A stretch of DNA of 38,151 nucleotides from Tissierellia bacterium (GCA_012735215.1 JAAYHX010000014.1:1-38151); one strand, 5' to 3'. Positions 1 through 8,541 are shown, counted from the first letter of the stretch. Numbers and translations: made by a program. The notes: generated from the letters alone by a model not told the origin.

Positions 1-567
1 AAGGACCAAATAATTGCAGGCACAAGTGCCAATGGTGCTAGCATGATTGAACCAGGTAAGATAAATCATGCTGGTAATGGAGGAACAGTAATTGGGGAGA
101 TAAATGGTCAAATTACAGACAGGATTAAGAAGCTTAAGGAAATGCTAGATACAGAAAAACTGGGTCCCTGTGAAGTATCAGATAATGTGATGGGGCTTAT
201 ATGGGATAAGTTGCTTGTTAATGTAGGAATAAATCCTCTAACAGCTATTACTGGCCTCAAAAATGGAGAGCTGCTGGAATATAAAGAAACTGAAGAGATA
301 CTTGAGAATCTGGTCAATGAAGGTATTCAAGTGGCCAAGGCCTTAGGAATAAAGCTAAAGTACACAGGTCCAGACCATTGTAAAAATGTATGTAAAGCCA
401 CAAGTGAAAATACATCATCAATGCTTGCAGATGTGATGAACAAGAGAAAGACTGAAATAATGAACATAAATGGCGCAATTGTTAGGGAAGGCAAAAAACT
501 TGGTATCCCTACCCCGGTAAATGAAGTAATGACTAATTTAATACTTTTGAAAGAGAAAAGGTATTAA
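1..567 (+). CDS. panE: 2-dehydropantoate 2-reductase (ketopantoate reductase), 3' part
   Basis: Ketopantoate reductase reduces 2-dehydropantoate to pantoate with NADPH in the pantothenate/CoA pathway. The frame is open from base 1, so the gene starts outside the window and the N-terminal Rossmann NADPH-binding half is missing here. About 188 residues of the helical C-terminal domain are visible. They include the conserved stretch around WDKLLVNVGINPLTAITG and a C-terminal run ending in GIPTPVNEVM, both typical of the ApbA/PanE fold. A strong terminator follows the stop at once. The next gene is a BASS-family transporter; known PanS members of that family carry ketopantoate or pantoate, which fits this neighbour. 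The exact substrate could be another 2-keto acid, because PanE-like paralogues are common. Confidence 0.85.
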   Translation, partial: KDQIIAGTSANGASMIEPGKINHAGNGGTVIGEINGQITDRIKKLKEMLDTEKLGPCEVSDNVMGLIWDKLLVNVGINPLTAITGLKNGELLEYKETEEILENLVNEGIQVAKALGIKLKYTGPDHCKNVCKATSENTSSMLADVMNKRKTEIMNINGAIVREGKKLGIPTPVNEVMTNLILLKEKRY

Positions 568-584
568 ATAATAAATGCGCTAAC

Positions 585-618
585 TTGCCAAGGATAGCTC
601 TATATCCTTGGCAGTTTT
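585..618 (+). terminator. Rho-independent terminator after panE
   Basis: A 12-bp stem (585-596 with 603-614, one G-U pair) closes a 6-nt loop and is followed by TTTT. It separates the ketopantoate reductase gene from the transporter gene. Confidence 0.85.
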
Positions 619-657
619 ACAATAATAAAAATACAACACTTAAATGAAGGAGGAGCT

Positions 658-1658
658 ATGAAAAAATTGCAAACCTAATATCTAAAAACCACGGTATAGT
701 AATAATATTATTCGTGATCATGGGGTTCGTTATGCCAGATAAGTTTACATGGGTAACCTCAAAGATTGGGGATCAGCCCGTTATTAATATTTTACTCGGT
801 TTAATAATGTTTGGTATGGGTGTAACATTAACAGTAGATGACTTTAAGGAAGTGCTTAAAAGACCTAAAGATATAGTAAAAGCAGGAGCTGCTCAGTTTA
901 CCGTAATGGCTTCCCTAGCCTTCATTCTATCAAAGCTGTTTGGCTTAGAAGAAGGCCTTATGATAGGAGTGGTCCTAGTAGGTACATGTCCTGGAGGTAC
1001 AGCATCAAATGTTATTACCTACTTAGCTGGTGGGGATGTAGCCTTGTCTGTTGCCATGACTACATTTTCTACCATACTTGCACCAGTATTAACCCCTGCT
1101 ATAACTTATATATTAATTAAGGAGTCCATAGAGTTTAGCCCAGTGGGCATGTTTATCAGCATTCTACAAGTAGTTATTCTTCCAATTGCACTAGGCTTAG
1201 TAGTTAAATATATACTAAAGGAAAAATCACAAATTATAGAAGAATATATGCCCGGATTATCATCCTTAGCAATTTCCTGTACAGTTGCTGGTGTAATAGC
1301 AGGAAATGTGGATACAATACTTAGTTCATTGGGTATAGTTGTTGTAGTGGTAATTATACACAACCTTTTAGGAATTTTCTTAGGCTACTTTATAGGCAAG
1401 ATTACAGGAATGGGCCGAAGACAGAGTATTACTCTTGGAATAGAAGTAGGATTACAAAATTCCGGATTGGCTTCATCTCTTGCAGCCACTCACTTCCCAA
1501 CAATGCCTATAGCTACAGTGCCTGCAGCATTATTTAGTGCATGGCAAAATATTGCAGGATCCATATTTGCATGGTATATGAAGAGCCGAGAAGCTAAAGA
1601 AGCATCTAAAAAAGAGAAGGTAATTGTACTTGAGAAAGAAATAACAGAAATTCAATAA
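658..1658 (+). CDS. BASS-family sodium-dependent transporter (PanS-like?), frameshifted at its start
   Basis: This is an integral membrane protein of the bile acid:sodium symporter family with about nine hydrophobic segments. It shows the family's GTCPGGTASNVITYLAGG motif and the later LGIEVGLQNSGLASSLA motif. An intact frame runs from a GTG at 714. However, the good ribosome binding site (AAGGAGGAG, 647-655) precedes an ATG at 658 in another frame, which meets a stop after six codons. Adding one A to the six-A run at 661-666 would join that ATG to the long frame and restore a normal N-terminus (MKKIANLISKNHGIVIILF). The gene is therefore read here as 658-1658 with a 1-base deletion. It could be a real mutation, a phase-variable tract or a sequencing error. 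Its position behind panE suggests ketopantoate or pantoate as substrate. Confidence 0.75.
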
Positions 1659-1685
1659 GCAGAAAATAATTTAAACAAGACCTAT

Positions 1686-1724
1686 GAGGATTGGGACCTA
1701 TAATACATAGAGCTCAATCCTTTT
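1686..1724 (+). terminator. Weak possible terminator after the BASS gene
   Basis: AGGATTG at 1687-1693 pairs with CAATCCT at 1715-1721, extended by G-U pairs, with a long loop of about 17 nt and a short TTTT. The long loop makes this uncertain. Confidence 0.35.
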
Positions 1725-1887
1725 AATATGTCTTTAGTTTTTGCTGCAATCTTTAATAATGAAAACTCTATCAACTAGCCTGATTGATTTTATATGAAAG
1801 CTCTGAATACAGTTTGATTAAGCATAAACTATCTGGTATAATGGCAGTAGCTAGGAAAGAGATAAATATTTTACAGAGGTGTTGGCT

Positions 1888-2661
1888 TTGAAAAATGAAA
1901 TTAATGCTATTAATGGTATTAATGATAAAAACATTATTAAGTCTACCATAAAGGTTTTTGAGCTGCTGGAGATATTGGCCGAACATGGGAAGTTAAGCAT
2001 AGGTAGATTAAGTGAGTTAACGGGTTTTAGCAAAAGCACCACCCAACGTATAATCAATACCCTCACCCATTTAAAGTATGTACAGCAGGACAAGTATACC
2101 CTAGAGTATTTTCCATCTATTAAGCTTTATGAATTAGGCAATAAGGTTGTAAACAACATAACAATTAAAAACATTGCCAAACCTTACTTGTTAGAGTTGT
2201 ATAATGAAATAAATGAAACGGTTAATTTAGGGGTACTATACAATAACAATATAATTTACCTAGATAAAATAGTTTCAAAATCTCCTCTAAAGGCAGAGTT
2301 GAACTTAGGAGCAGAAGTGCCAATCTATTGTAGTGCCTTAGGTAAGGTTCTGGTTGCTTTTAGTGATGATTCCTTTTCTTTTGAAGGGCAGTATGTAAAA
2401 TACACAGACAATACTATCATGTCTGACGATAGGTTACGTGAGGAGTTGTTAGAAGTTAAAGAGAGGGGCTACTCCATAGATAATGAAGAATATGTAAAAG
2501 GCTTAATCTGTATTGCTGTCCCCATACTAAATAGGTATGAGAAGGCTATTGCTAGTATAAGTGTTTCTCTTCCTACTTCGAGATTTGATAACAGCAAGAT
2601 AGAAGAATATGTATCAATCTTGAAGAAATATGCTGCTAAAATACAGAAGGAGATTTATTAA
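1888..2661 (+). CDS. IclR-family transcriptional regulator
   Basis: An N-terminal winged helix-turn-helix (about residues 10-70, with LSIGRLSELTGFSKSTTQRI) precedes the IclR effector-binding domain. That domain shows the family signature around VPIYCSALGKVLVAF and a C-terminal segment with VPILNRYEKAIASISVS. At 257 residues it is normal length. The start is read as TTG at 1888 because AGAGGTG at 1875-1881 lies six bases upstream; GTG 1879 and TTG 1882 are in frame but too close to that site. The gene stands alone between two terminators, just upstream of iorAB, so IclR control of the keto-acid oxidoreductase or of the upstream transporter is plausible but not shown. Confidence 0.85.
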   Translation: MKNEINAINGINDKNIIKSTIKVFELLEILAEHGKLSIGRLSELTGFSKSTTQRIINTLTHLKYVQQDKYTLEYFPSIKLYELGNKVVNNITIKNIAKPYLLELYNEINETVNLGVLYNNNIIYLDKIVSKSPLKAELNLGAEVPIYCSALGKVLVAFSDDSFSFEGQYVKYTDNTIMSDDRLREELLEVKERGYSIDNEEYVKGLICIAVPILNRYEKAIASISVSLPTSRFDNSKIEEYVSILKKYAAKIQKEIY

Positions 2662-2683
2662 TATCATTAAACAATGTGTAAAC

Positions 2684-2716
2684 AAGCAAGTTAGAGCTCT
2701 AACTTGCTTTTTGTTA
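2684..2716 (+). terminator. Rho-independent terminator after the IclR gene
   Basis: A perfect 26-bp palindrome (2684-2709), AAGCAAGTTAGAG and its complement, is followed by a T-rich tract. Confidence 0.85.
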
Positions 2717-2719
2717 TTT

Positions 2720-2749
2720 TTGACAAATTAAGGGTAAATTTAATATTAA
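2720..2749 (+). promoter_or_regulatory. Sigma-A promoter of iorAB
   Basis: TTGACA at 2720-2725 is followed after 18 bases by TATTAA at 2744-2749, about 20 bases upstream of the iorA ribosome binding site. Confidence 0.6.
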
Positions 2750-2770
2750 AGGTATAAAAGGGGGTATTTT

Positions 2771-4543
2771 ATGAAAGCAGTACTTACAGGTAATCAAGCT
2801 ATTGCCAGAGGTTTTTACGAAGCCGGGGGACTTGTTGCTGCATCCTATCCAGGATCTCCTACAGTGGAGATTATGGAAACCCTAAAGGGCTATGATGGAA
2901 TATATGCAGAGTTTTCTCCCAATGAGAAAGTAGCTTTAGAAGTTGCTATAGGAGGTTCACTATATGGATCAAGGGCAATGGTTTCCATGAAGCATGTGGG
3001 AGTAAATATTGCCATGGATCCACTCATGACCTTTACTCAATCACCTATAAATGGGGGATTTGTACTGGTTTCAGGGGATGACCCTGGTATGGCCAGCTCT
3101 CAAAATGAACAGGACAACAGGATAATAGGTAGATTTGCAAATATGGGTATTTTCTATCCGGGCAGCAGCCAAGAAGCTAAGGATTTCATAAAGATAGCCT
3201 TAGAATTAAGCGAAAGGTTTAAAACTCCAATGATGATGGATATTACCTCCAGAGTTTGCCACAGCAGAGGAGTAGTAGAGTTAGGGGAGAGAGAAGAGAT
3301 AAAGGCTAAGGGCTTTACCAGGGATCAGGAGAAGTATACCATGCTGCCACCAAATACTTTCAAGGCCCAGTACTTTATGAAGGAGAGAATTAAGGAATTA
3401 GAGGAATATGCCTATGATGCTTCCTTTAATATTTTAGAGGAAGTAGAAGGGGCAGACACTTTGATAGTCACATCTGGATTAATGTATTATAACCTTAAGG
3501 AATTAAACCTACCAGTAAGCATCTACAAGCTTGGAATGGTCTATCCAATCTCCACAAGACGCATGAAAGAATTAAGCCAAAAGTACAAGAACATAATAGT
3601 TCTAGAAGAAATGATGCCCTTTATTGAAAATGAGCTAAAGCTAAAGGGAATAGATTGCAAGGGCAAGGAATACTTCTCCTTCACTGGAGAATTGTTCACT
3701 GAAGACATAGAAGAAGGCTTATACAAAGCTGGTGTAATCCAGGAGAGAAAATACAAGGGAAGGGATACTGTAAAAACAGTTGCAAGACCTCCTATGTTTT
3801 GCTCCGGTTGCCCTCACAGGCCTGTATTTGACATACTAAAGAAGTTAAATGTGACTGTAATTGGAGACATAGGCTGCTACTCCATGTCAGTATTACCTGC
3901 ATGGAAGGCTTCCCATGTAATGTATAGTATGGGTGCTACCGTAGGTATTACCAAGGGCATGAACAAGGCTATGAGAAAAAGTGGAGATAAAAAACCTATA
4001 GTCTCTATCATAGGAGATGGAACCTTCTTCCACTCAGGACTTCCTGGATTTATCGATTTAATCCACCAGGTTGATGAAGAGGATAACATGACCTTTATAA
4101 TACTTAATAACAGTACTACTGCCATGACAGGTGGCCAGCACAATGCTGCCTCAGGAAGATTCAATAATAAAGATGACATGCAGGTGGATATAAAGAGCCT
4201 ATTAAATGCTATGGGCATTGAAAATATTCAGGAAGTTGATCAGTTTGAATATAAGAAGGCAAGAGATATAATCAGACAAGCAACTAGGGAAAAGGGAATT
4301 TCTGTCATAATAACCACTAGGCCTTGTGCCCTTAAGTACAAGATAAAGGAACCTCACTTCTATGTAGATCCAGAAATATGTATAAGCTGTAGAACTTGTG
4401 TTAAGGTAAACTGTCCACCTATTAGGATGAAAAAATATGAGGGAATAGATGAGCTTAAATCATCCATAGATCCTGAAGAGTGTGTTGGCTGCAGCGTATG
4501 TTCTCAAGTATGTCCTGTAGGGGCAATTAAGAGGTCACAATAG
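2771..4543 (+). CDS. iorA: Indolepyruvate:ferredoxin oxidoreductase, alpha subunit
   Basis: IorA with IorB oxidatively decarboxylates aryl (and related) 2-oxo acids to acyl-CoA and reduces ferredoxin, a step in fermentation of aromatic amino acids. At 590 residues the protein has full family length. The N-terminal pyruvate:ferredoxin-oxidoreductase-like domain comes first. The thiamine-diphosphate binding domain follows, with GDGTFFHSG at residue 415 and a GGQHN motif. Two [4Fe-4S] ferredoxin motifs sit at the C-terminus: C537, C540, C543, C548 and C571, C574, C577, C581. The ATG at 2771 has GGGGG upstream. iorB follows after 14 bases, forming one operon. Substrate preference among indolepyruvate, phenylpyruvate and others cannot be read from the sequence. 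Confidence 0.95.
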   Translation: MKAVLTGNQAIARGFYEAGGLVAASYPGSPTVEIMETLKGYDGIYAEFSPNEKVALEVAIGGSLYGSRAMVSMKHVGVNIAMDPLMTFTQSPINGGFVLVSGDDPGMASSQNEQDNRIIGRFANMGIFYPGSSQEAKDFIKIALELSERFKTPMMMDITSRVCHSRGVVELGEREEIKAKGFTRDQEKYTMLPPNTFKAQYFMKERIKELEEYAYDASFNILEEVEGADTLIVTSGLMYYNLKELNLPVSIYKLGMVYPISTRRMKELSQKYKNIIVLEEMMPFIENELKLKGIDCKGKEYFSFTGELFTEDIEEGLYKAGVIQERKYKGRDTVKTVARPPMFCSGCPHRPVFDILKKLNVTVIGDIGCYSMSVLPAWKASHVMYSMGATVGITKGMNKAMRKSGDKKPIVSIIGDGTFFHSGLPGFIDLIHQVDEEDNMTFIILNNSTTAMTGGQHNAASGRFNNKDDMQVDIKSLLNAMGIENIQEVDQFEYKKARDIIRQATREKGISVIITTRPCALKYKIKEPHFYVDPEICISCRTCVKVNCPPIRMKKYEGIDELKSSIDPEECVGCSVCSQVCPVGAIKRSQ

Positions 4544-4557
4544 GAAGGGGGATTAAT

Positions 4558-5127
4558 ATGAATAAGAATATAATACTAGCAGGAGTAGGAGGTCAGGGAT
4601 TGGTTCTAGCTACTAAGATAATATCTGAGACAGCTTTTAGAGCAGGCTTAGAAGTCAAGACCAATGACGTAATAGGCCTATCCCAAAGAGGAGGAATGGT
4701 TTGGGGTTCTGTCCGCATGGGAGAAAAGGTATATTCCCCAAATATTCCAGCAAAGGAGGGAGATATACTAGTAGGTTTAGAACCTTTGGAAGCATTTAGA
4801 TGGAGCCATCTTATGAAAGATGGAGGTCACATTATACTTAATACAAAGGAAGTATACCCAACTCCAGTTTTATTGGAAGAAGTAGACTATCCTCATGAGG
4901 AAATAGAAGGGCTGGAGAATAGATATAAGGTAGTAAAAATAAATGCTAGAGAGGAAGCAAAAGAAGCTGGAAACATAAAGGCAGCCAATACCGTATTAAT
5001 TGGGATGTTAGCCAAACTGTTAACCATACCCAATAGTATCTGGGAAGAGACTATAAGGGACAATGTTCCACCTAAAGCTATAGATGTAAATATACAAGCC
5101 TTTTATAGGGGATATAATTACTTATAA
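4558..5127 (+). CDS. iorB: Indolepyruvate:ferredoxin oxidoreductase, beta subunit
   Basis: This is the small subunit that partners IorA. It is a 189-residue protein of the gamma-type pyruvate/ketoisovalerate oxidoreductase fold, starting with the characteristic GVGGQGLVLATKII nucleotide-binding-like loop and containing VIGLSQRGGMVWGSVRMG. It lies 14 bases after iorA with its own GGAAGGGGG ribosome binding site. A strong terminator follows 7 bases after the stop, so the operon consists of iorAB only. Confidence 0.94.
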   Translation: MNKNIILAGVGGQGLVLATKIISETAFRAGLEVKTNDVIGLSQRGGMVWGSVRMGEKVYSPNIPAKEGDILVGLEPLEAFRWSHLMKDGGHIILNTKEVYPTPVLLEEVDYPHEEIEGLENRYKVVKINAREEAKEAGNIKAANTVLIGMLAKLLTIPNSIWEETIRDNVPPKAIDVNIQAFYRGYNYL

Positions 5128-5134
5128 ATAAGCT

Positions 5135-5163
5135 AGCCGGTCCGCAAGGACCGGCTTTATTTT
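5135..5163 (+). terminator. Rho-independent terminator of iorAB
   Basis: A 9-bp GC-rich stem (5135-5143 with 5148-5156) with a GCAA tetraloop is followed by TTTATTTT. Confidence 0.9.
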
Positions 5164-5219
5164 GAATACTCTTAATAGACCAGCAAACTTATAAAAATAT
5201 TCAAAATAGTAGAAAAATA

Positions 5220-5248
5220 TTGTCGATTATAAAATTATATGTTACTAT
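5220..5248 (+). promoter_or_regulatory. Promoter of the class III PLP enzyme gene
   Basis: TTGTCG at 5220-5225, a 17-base spacer, then TACTAT at 5243-5248 preceded by TG (extended -10). A TTGACA at 5272-5277 has no convincing -10. Confidence 0.55.
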
Positions 5249-5316
5249 TATAAAAAAGGGTATCTAAACTTTTGACAATCCATATATCGGATAGAAGGTA
5301 AGCTGGGGGGATTTCC

Positions 5317-6669
5317 GTGGTGTTGACGGTACAAAACTGCATAGAGATAGTAAAGGAAGATGAAAAGGTTATCTGTCAATCATCAAGACTGCCGTACTAT
5401 CCACTTGTTGTAAAAAGGGCAAAAGGGGCAATAGTTGAAGACCTAGATGGCAACCAATATATTGATCTTTTATCTAGTGCTGCAGCAGCAAATATTGGCC
5501 ATTCACATCCAAAGGTAGTTGCTGCCATCATAGAACAAGCTCAAGAATTTGTTCACTACACTCCTGTTTATATGTATCATGAACCTTTGGTTAAGCTGGC
5601 TAAAGAACTAGTTGATATAACTCCTGGGAATTTTAGAAAAAAAGTGGTTTTTGGGCTTTCTGGATCAGATGCCAATGATGGGGTAATCAAACTTGCCAGG
5701 GCTTATACTGGAAGAAGTAAAATAATAACCTATATTCAGTCCTATCATGGGGCAACCTATGGAGCTCTTTCCATGTCGGCCATAAGCACCAGCATGCGAA
5801 TTAAGGTAGGTCCATTAGTACCTGATATACATCATATTCCCTATCCTGACTGCTATCGCTGCTTATTTGGCAAGAATGAAGAAAATTGTAATATGGAGTG
5901 TTTCACATTCTTAGAAAACGCTTTCAAATACTATATACCTATAGAGGAAGTTGCTGCAATTGTAATTGAACCTATCGCAGGGGATGCAGGTATCATAGTT
6001 CCACCTAAGAGGTATATGGACCGGCTATATTCTCTATGTAAAGAACATGAGATCTTATTTGTAAGCGAAGAGGTACAGCAGGGCTTCGGCAGAACTGGTA
6101 AATGGTTTGGCATAGAACATTTTAACATCCAACCAGATATGATAGTCATGGGCAAATCAATAGCCTCAGGCTTGCCTTTAAGTGCCATTGTTGCCAGGGA
6201 AGAGATTATAGAATCTTTAGGGACTCCAGGCCACCTATTCACCACAGGAGGCAATCCTATTGCTTGCAGGGCAGCCTTAGCCACTATAGAAGTTATCAGG
6301 GAAGAAAATCTAATAGATTCTGCAAAAGAGCTGGGGGCTTATACCAAGGAGCGCTTTATTAAAATGAAGGATAAGTATCCCCTTATAGGAGATGTGAGAG
6401 GTCTAGGATTATCCATTGGAGTTGATTTAGTCAAAGATAGGCTTACCAAGGTGAAGGACAGAAATGCAGCTGCAAAAGTATGCTATAGGTGTTGGGAAAA
6501 AGGAGTATTAGTAACCTTCTTCAGCAACAATGTCCTTAGGATCCAACCTCCTCTTGTTATTAGTAGGGAACAAATAGACAAGGCCTTGGACATTATAGAG
6601 GAATCCATTATGGAATATATTGAGGGCAGTATACCAGATGAGGTATTAGAAGTAGCTAAAGGCTGGTAG
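5317..6669 (+). CDS. Class III aminotransferase-fold PLP enzyme, resembles isoleucine 2-epimerase
   Basis: This is a fold-type I PLP enzyme of the class III aminotransferase family, 450 residues. The start has a GGGGGG site at 5304-5310; GTG 5317 is used, and GTG 5320 is an alternative. The PLP lysine is K280 in MGKSIASG. The G-S-D-A-N-D motif near residue 118, SYHGATYG, and GRTGK after the cofactor-binding segment are present. From memory of the Lactobacillus buchneri isoleucine 2-epimerase, long blocks are shared (YIDLL.SA.A.N.GH.H.KVV, HYTP.Y, TPGN, SGSDAND, ARAYTGR, HLFTT.GNP, LRIQPPLV). An epimerase or racemase role is thus at least as likely as transamination. The usual Asp contacting the PLP ring nitrogen (D-E-V-x-x-G) is Glu here (E251). 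Neighbouring iorAB and an amino-acid transporter fit amino-acid fermentation. Confidence 0.82.
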   Translation: MVLTVQNCIEIVKEDEKVICQSSRLPYYPLVVKRAKGAIVEDLDGNQYIDLLSSAAAANIGHSHPKVVAAIIEQAQEFVHYTPVYMYHEPLVKLAKELVDITPGNFRKKVVFGLSGSDANDGVIKLARAYTGRSKIITYIQSYHGATYGALSMSAISTSMRIKVGPLVPDIHHIPYPDCYRCLFGKNEENCNMECFTFLENAFKYYIPIEEVAAIVIEPIAGDAGIIVPPKRYMDRLYSLCKEHEILFVSEEVQQGFGRTGKWFGIEHFNIQPDMIVMGKSIASGLPLSAIVAREEIIESLGTPGHLFTTGGNPIACRAALATIEVIREENLIDSAKELGAYTKERFIKMKDKYPLIGDVRGLGLSIGVDLVKDRLTKVKDRNAAAKVCYRCWEKGVLVTFFSNNVLRIQPPLVISREQIDKALDIIEESIMEYIEGSIPDEVLEVAKGW

Positions 6670-6689
6670 TTGTACAAGGGAGTATTATC

Positions 6690-6715
6690 GTTAGCAATTT
6701 ATCAATATTGTTAAC
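6690..6715 (+). other. Inverted repeat downstream of the PLP enzyme gene
   Basis: GTTAGCAAT (6690-6698) pairs with ATTGTTAAC (6707-6715) with one G-U pair. No T-run follows, so it may be an operator, an RNA-processing hairpin or a weak transcript end. Confidence 0.35.
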
Positions 6716-6747
6716 CTATTAACAAAATTCTAAATTGTAAAAATATA

Positions 6748-6776
6748 TTGACAAATAAATCTATTTATGATACTTA
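6748..6776 (+). promoter_or_regulatory. Promoter of the NSS transporter gene
   Basis: TTGACA at 6748-6753, a 17-base spacer, then TACTTA at 6771-6776 with an upstream TG (extended -10). It would give a 5' leader of about 355 bases. Confidence 0.5.
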
Positions 6777-6782
6777 TATATA

Positions 6783-7139
6783 AAAGGTACTATTAAAAAT
6801 ATTTTTGAAAAGTTTTAAATCAAATTAACAGAAAGTTCTATATTTTCTTTTAAGTTAATATCATATAAGTAACACCTTCCTGATATCAACAGGAAGTGGG
6901 ACAATTTAGGAAAACACACTAACAGTTTAAGTACAAAGACATAAGACTACATATTGAAAACGTTTGGACTAGGTATTGTTTAATGGTTCAGGTTATACCA
7001 AAAAGAATGAAACCACCTGTTTTGCCCCAGAGGTGGTTCACAAAAATTAATAAGTAATCCTGTAAAAAGAAAGGGGGGACATGTTTAGTTATTAATTTTC
7101 TTTATCTTTAATCATTATCAATAAAAAAGGAGGGTCATT
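6783..7139 (+). promoter_or_regulatory. Long structured 5' leader of the NSS transporter, class unknown
   Basis: About 355 bases without a gene lie between the predicted transcription start and the transporter ATG. Hairpins are visible at 6876-6896 (CTTCCTG with CAGGAAG) and at 7008-7040 (TGAA-A-CCACCT with AGGTGG-TTCA, a 10-bp stem with one bulge and a GTTTTGCCCCAG loop). A cre-like box, TGAAAACGTTTGGA, lies at 6955-6968. I recognise no known riboswitch or T-box consensus, and no terminator T-run is present. Regulation, if any, would be translational or by RNA stability. Confidence 0.35.
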
Positions 7140-8498
7140 ATGCAAGAGCAACCAACCACTCAAGGAAGAGACCAATTTCAATCAAAACTAGGTTTTATAT
7201 TTGCAGCCGCAGGATCAGCTGTTGGTTTAGGTAATATTTGGAGGTTCCCATACCTAGCAGGTAAGAATGGTGGAGGAGCATTCGTATTATTTTATCTAAT
7301 CTGTGTAATTGTGATTGGATTTGGACTTATGTTAGCTGAATTTGTTATAGGTAGAAATACGCAATTATCTTCAGTAGATGCTTTTAAGAAACTTGACAAG
7401 AGATTTACATTCGTAGGAGCCATGGGAGTATTAGCTGCCTTTGTAATCATGGGATACTACCCAGTAGTAGGTGGATGGTCAGTTGCCTATGTATTTAAGT
7501 CTATATTAGGTCAATTCTCCACTGATTCAGCAGTCATGGGAGAAGTCTTTGGTGCCTTGGCAACTGGAATTAGCCAACCAATATTATGGACTGCAGTATA
7601 CCTAATAGCGAATATAGTTATAGTTGCTAAAGGTATCAGTGGTGGTATAGAAAAAGCTTCCTTAGTAATGATGCCAACATTATTTGTACTTCTAGTAATC
7701 CTTGTCATCCGTTCATTAACTTTACCTAATGCTATAGAAGGATTAAAGTACTTATTTGTTCCAGACTTTTCTAAGTTGACAGGAGATGTAATGTTAGCCG
7801 CCTTAGGGCAAGCCTTCTTCTCACTAAGTTTAGGTATGGGCTGTATGATTACCTACTCCAGCTACTTGAGCAAGAAGGAAAATCTTGTTCAAAATGCAAT
7901 AGTTGTTCCTACAATGGATACTAGTGTTGCATTACTAAGTGGTATGGTTATTATCCCTGCTACTGTATCCTTTGGATTTGACTTAGGTCAAGGACCTGGA
8001 TTAGTATTCGTTACAGTACCTGCAATATTTGCTACAATGGGACCAGTGCTAGGAAGAATCTTTGGTATCATATTCTTCTTGCTACTAACCTTAGCAGCAT
8101 TGTCTTCATCCCTATCCTTACTAGAAGTAGTAGTTTCTTACTTAATTGACAACAGAGGCTGGGAGCGTAAGAAGGCAGTTGCAGGCAGCAGTATAGTACT
8201 ATTCATCATCTGTATAGCAGCTTCTCTATCCATGGGAGCATGGTCTGGATTCACAATCATGGGTATGAATATATTCGATTTCTTAGACTGGTTTGCTAAC
8301 AACTTGCTACTACCAATAGGTGGAATATTCATAACATTATATGTAGGATGGTTTATGGGTAAAGATAAGGTTAAGGCTGAAGTTACAAATGACGGAACTG
8401 TTAAGTTCGCAATATTTGAAGTATGGATGTTCCTATGCAGGATTGTTATCCCAGCTATCATAGCAGTAGTATTGCTATCCGGAATTGGAATAATATAG
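7140..8498 (+). CDS. Sodium-dependent amino-acid transporter, NSS (SNF) family
   Basis: A membrane symporter that uses the sodium gradient to import an amino acid. It has 452 residues and about eleven hydrophobic segments, as in short bacterial NSS members. The family's signature opens the protein: FAAAGSAVGLGNIWRFPYLAG, whose unwound first helix carries the sodium and substrate sites, followed by NGGGAFVLFYL. The ATG has AGGAGGG seven bases upstream. Bacterial relatives move tryptophan, tyrosine, leucine or similar, but the substrate cannot be fixed here. Location after iorAB and the epimerase-like gene suggests uptake of an amino acid for fermentation. Confidence 0.9.
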   Translation: MQEQPTTQGRDQFQSKLGFIFAAAGSAVGLGNIWRFPYLAGKNGGGAFVLFYLICVIVIGFGLMLAEFVIGRNTQLSSVDAFKKLDKRFTFVGAMGVLAAFVIMGYYPVVGGWSVAYVFKSILGQFSTDSAVMGEVFGALATGISQPILWTAVYLIANIVIVAKGISGGIEKASLVMMPTLFVLLVILVIRSLTLPNAIEGLKYLFVPDFSKLTGDVMLAALGQAFFSLSLGMGCMITYSSYLSKKENLVQNAIVVPTMDTSVALLSGMVIIPATVSFGFDLGQGPGLVFVTVPAIFATMGPVLGRIFGIIFFLLLTLAALSSSLSLLEVVVSYLIDNRGWERKKAVAGSSIVLFIICIAASLSMGAWSGFTIMGMNIFDFLDWFANNLLLPIGGIFITLYVGWFMGKDKVKAEVTNDGTVKFAIFEVWMFLCRIVIPAIIAVVLLSGIGII

Positions 8499-8541
8499 AA
8501 TAGAAGAGGATAGAAATCTTTTAGCTTAGCTTAGTATAAAC

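Noticed and set aside
5272-5300. TTGACA at 5272 as the promoter of the PLP enzyme gene
   Set aside because: No -10 element lies 16-18 bases downstream; the pair at 5220-5248 is better.
7005-7045. AGGTGGTTCAC as a T-box core in the NSS leader
   Set aside because: The T-box consensus continues GGTGGnACCGCG; the ACC/CCGCG part is missing, and no specifier loop or terminator is visible.
7081-7095. Mini-frame MFSY after a GGGGGG run in the transporter leader, as a leader peptide
   Set aside because: The spacing between the G-run and the ATG is only two bases and four codons give no attenuation logic.
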